Source of the DNA: JBFHNV01 sp965365655
GTDB lineage: Bacteria > Pseudomonadota > Gammaproteobacteria > HK1
Length of the DNA stretch: 5,345 bases
Reading direction: 5' to 3'
NCBI GenBank assembly: GCA_965365655.1
Contig: CBDUCN010000345.1
Coordinates: forward strand, 1-5,345
Below the pieces are notes generated by a model, which did no database searches, was not told the DNA's origin, and saw only the letters and a program-made list of their open reading frames with translations. Each line of letters starts with the position of its first letter. Within the stretch, counting starts at the first letter, position 1. This document shows, one piece after another, positions 4,774 to 5,345 of this stretch. A program made the position numbers and the translations under genes.

Positions 4774-5345
4774 TCAGCAACGCGTGCGGCAGCGGCCCGC
4801 AGCGCTGACGCCGAGGACTCCGAGCAGCGCGAGCATCAGGGTCTGCGGCGCCGGGACCGCGACTCCGCCGGTGAGGACCGGCGTGAACCCCGCCGGGTCA
4901 CTGAGCGCGAGCGTCATCGTGTTGAACGCATCCGCGATGCCGCCACGGGTGCCGCTCGCGATCAGGTCGGCCCAGACGAAGATCGAGTCCCCGTTGTTGA
5001 CGGTGAACGGCACGCTCAGGTTCGCCTGGCCGGACGAGACCCCCTCGCGAGCCTCGCCGAGCAGATCGAGGTCGGGGTCCTCCAGCAGGATTTCGCGGGT
5101 CAGCGTGCTGAAGTCCGTGCTCATGGGCACGTCCGCCCCGTTGAACGCGCGGGCCACGACGAGGCTGCCCTCGATGAACGCCTCCCCGCTGGTGACGCCG
5201 TCGATGACCGCGCTCAGGGTCACGAGGCTGTTCGACACACCGGAGTAGATGTACTGCTGCATGCCGGTTGCCTGGCTGCTCACCCGCGAGGACCGGACCG
5301 CGCCGGACGCCGCGTTCGAGAAGGCCTCCGCGCTCAGCTCGGGCA
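4774..5345 (-). CDS. Exported protein with variant PEP-CTERM sorting tail, C-terminal part
   Basis: The minus-strand frame is open from the window edge to a TGA at 4776-4774, giving 189 visible residues. The real start lies beyond the window: coding-like sequence (PELSAEAFSNAASG...) continues upstream of the GTG at 5283, which has no ribosome-binding site. The body is rich in Ser, Thr, Gly and small hydrophobics with few Lys, as expected for an extracellular beta-rich protein. The C-terminus has the three-part sorting signal: VPAPQT (163-168), a hydrophobic helix LMLALLGVLGVSAA (169-182) and a short Arg-containing tail GRCRTRC. In PEP-CTERM proteins this tail is recognised by an exosortase, usually in bacteria making exopolysaccharide. 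Here the canonical Pro-Glu-Pro is Pro-Ala-Pro and the last residue is Cys. No exosortase gene is in the window. The function of the body is unknown. Confidence 0.75.
   Translation of the reverse strand, partial: PELSAEAFSNAASGAVRSSRVSSQATGMQQYIYSGVSNSLVTLSAVIDGVTSGEAFIEGSLVVARAFNGADVPMSTDFSTLTREILLEDPDLDLLGEAREGVSSGQANLSVPFTVNNGDSIFVWADLIASGTRGGIADAFNTMTLALSDPAGFTPVLTGGVAVPAPQTLMLALLGVLGVSAAGRCRTRC

Noticed and set aside
4646..5248. A plus-strand ORF starting with GTG right after GGAGGT (4638-4643)
   Set aside because: The spacing between the purine box and GTG is only 2 bases, the translation is low-complexity, and most of it lies antisense to the PEP-CTERM-like gene.

Overview
The window is very GC-rich DNA with tightly packed genes and strong third-position G/C bias. 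It most likely comes from a proteobacterium. The E. coli-type FolE, a FolX/FolE/FolM set arranged as in Pseudomonas, a hydrogenase-type cytochrome b561 and a PEP-CTERM-like exported protein together suggest a gammaproteobacterium, possibly an environmental or halophilic purple-bacteria relative. The taxonomic call is an inference and is not decisive.

Layout. Positions 1-222 (+) hold the C-terminal end of a membrane cytochrome b561-type protein. It converges on 276-1598 (-), a DAO-family FAD-dependent amine/amino-acid oxidase with a TTG start. Upstream of that, also on the minus strand, 1807-2244 encodes a 145-residue exported or membrane-anchored protein of unknown function. A gene-free stretch (2245-2702) separates this leftward block from a rightward operon. 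Its last 110 bases form an AT-richer promoter island with a TTGACA -35 box and several small dyads. The operon is folX (2703-3185), folE (3182-3865) and folM (3862-4581), with 4-base stop/start overlaps at both junctions. It ends in a 15-bp perfect hairpin that contains the folM stop codon, followed by three 15-bp tandem GGAGGT repeats. The right edge (4774-5345, -) is the C-terminal part of an exported protein with a variant PEP-CTERM sorting tail, convergent with folM.

How the genes work together. FolE converts GTP to 7,8-dihydroneopterin triphosphate, FolX epimerises it to the monapterin form, and FolM reduces dihydromonapterin to tetrahydromonapterin. In Pseudomonas and E. coli this is an established pterin pathway, and in Pseudomonas the product is the cofactor of phenylalanine hydroxylase. 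The operon is therefore best read as a dedicated tetrahydromonapterin unit rather than general folate synthesis. No hydroxylase gene lies inside the window. The other genes show no clear functional tie to the operon.

I found no CRISPR array, tRNA, rRNA, insertion sequence or defence system. The most noteworthy unexplained signals are the structured folX promoter, the tandem GGAGGT repeats after folM, the PAP variant of the PEP-CTERM tail, and the uncharacterised 145-residue protein.
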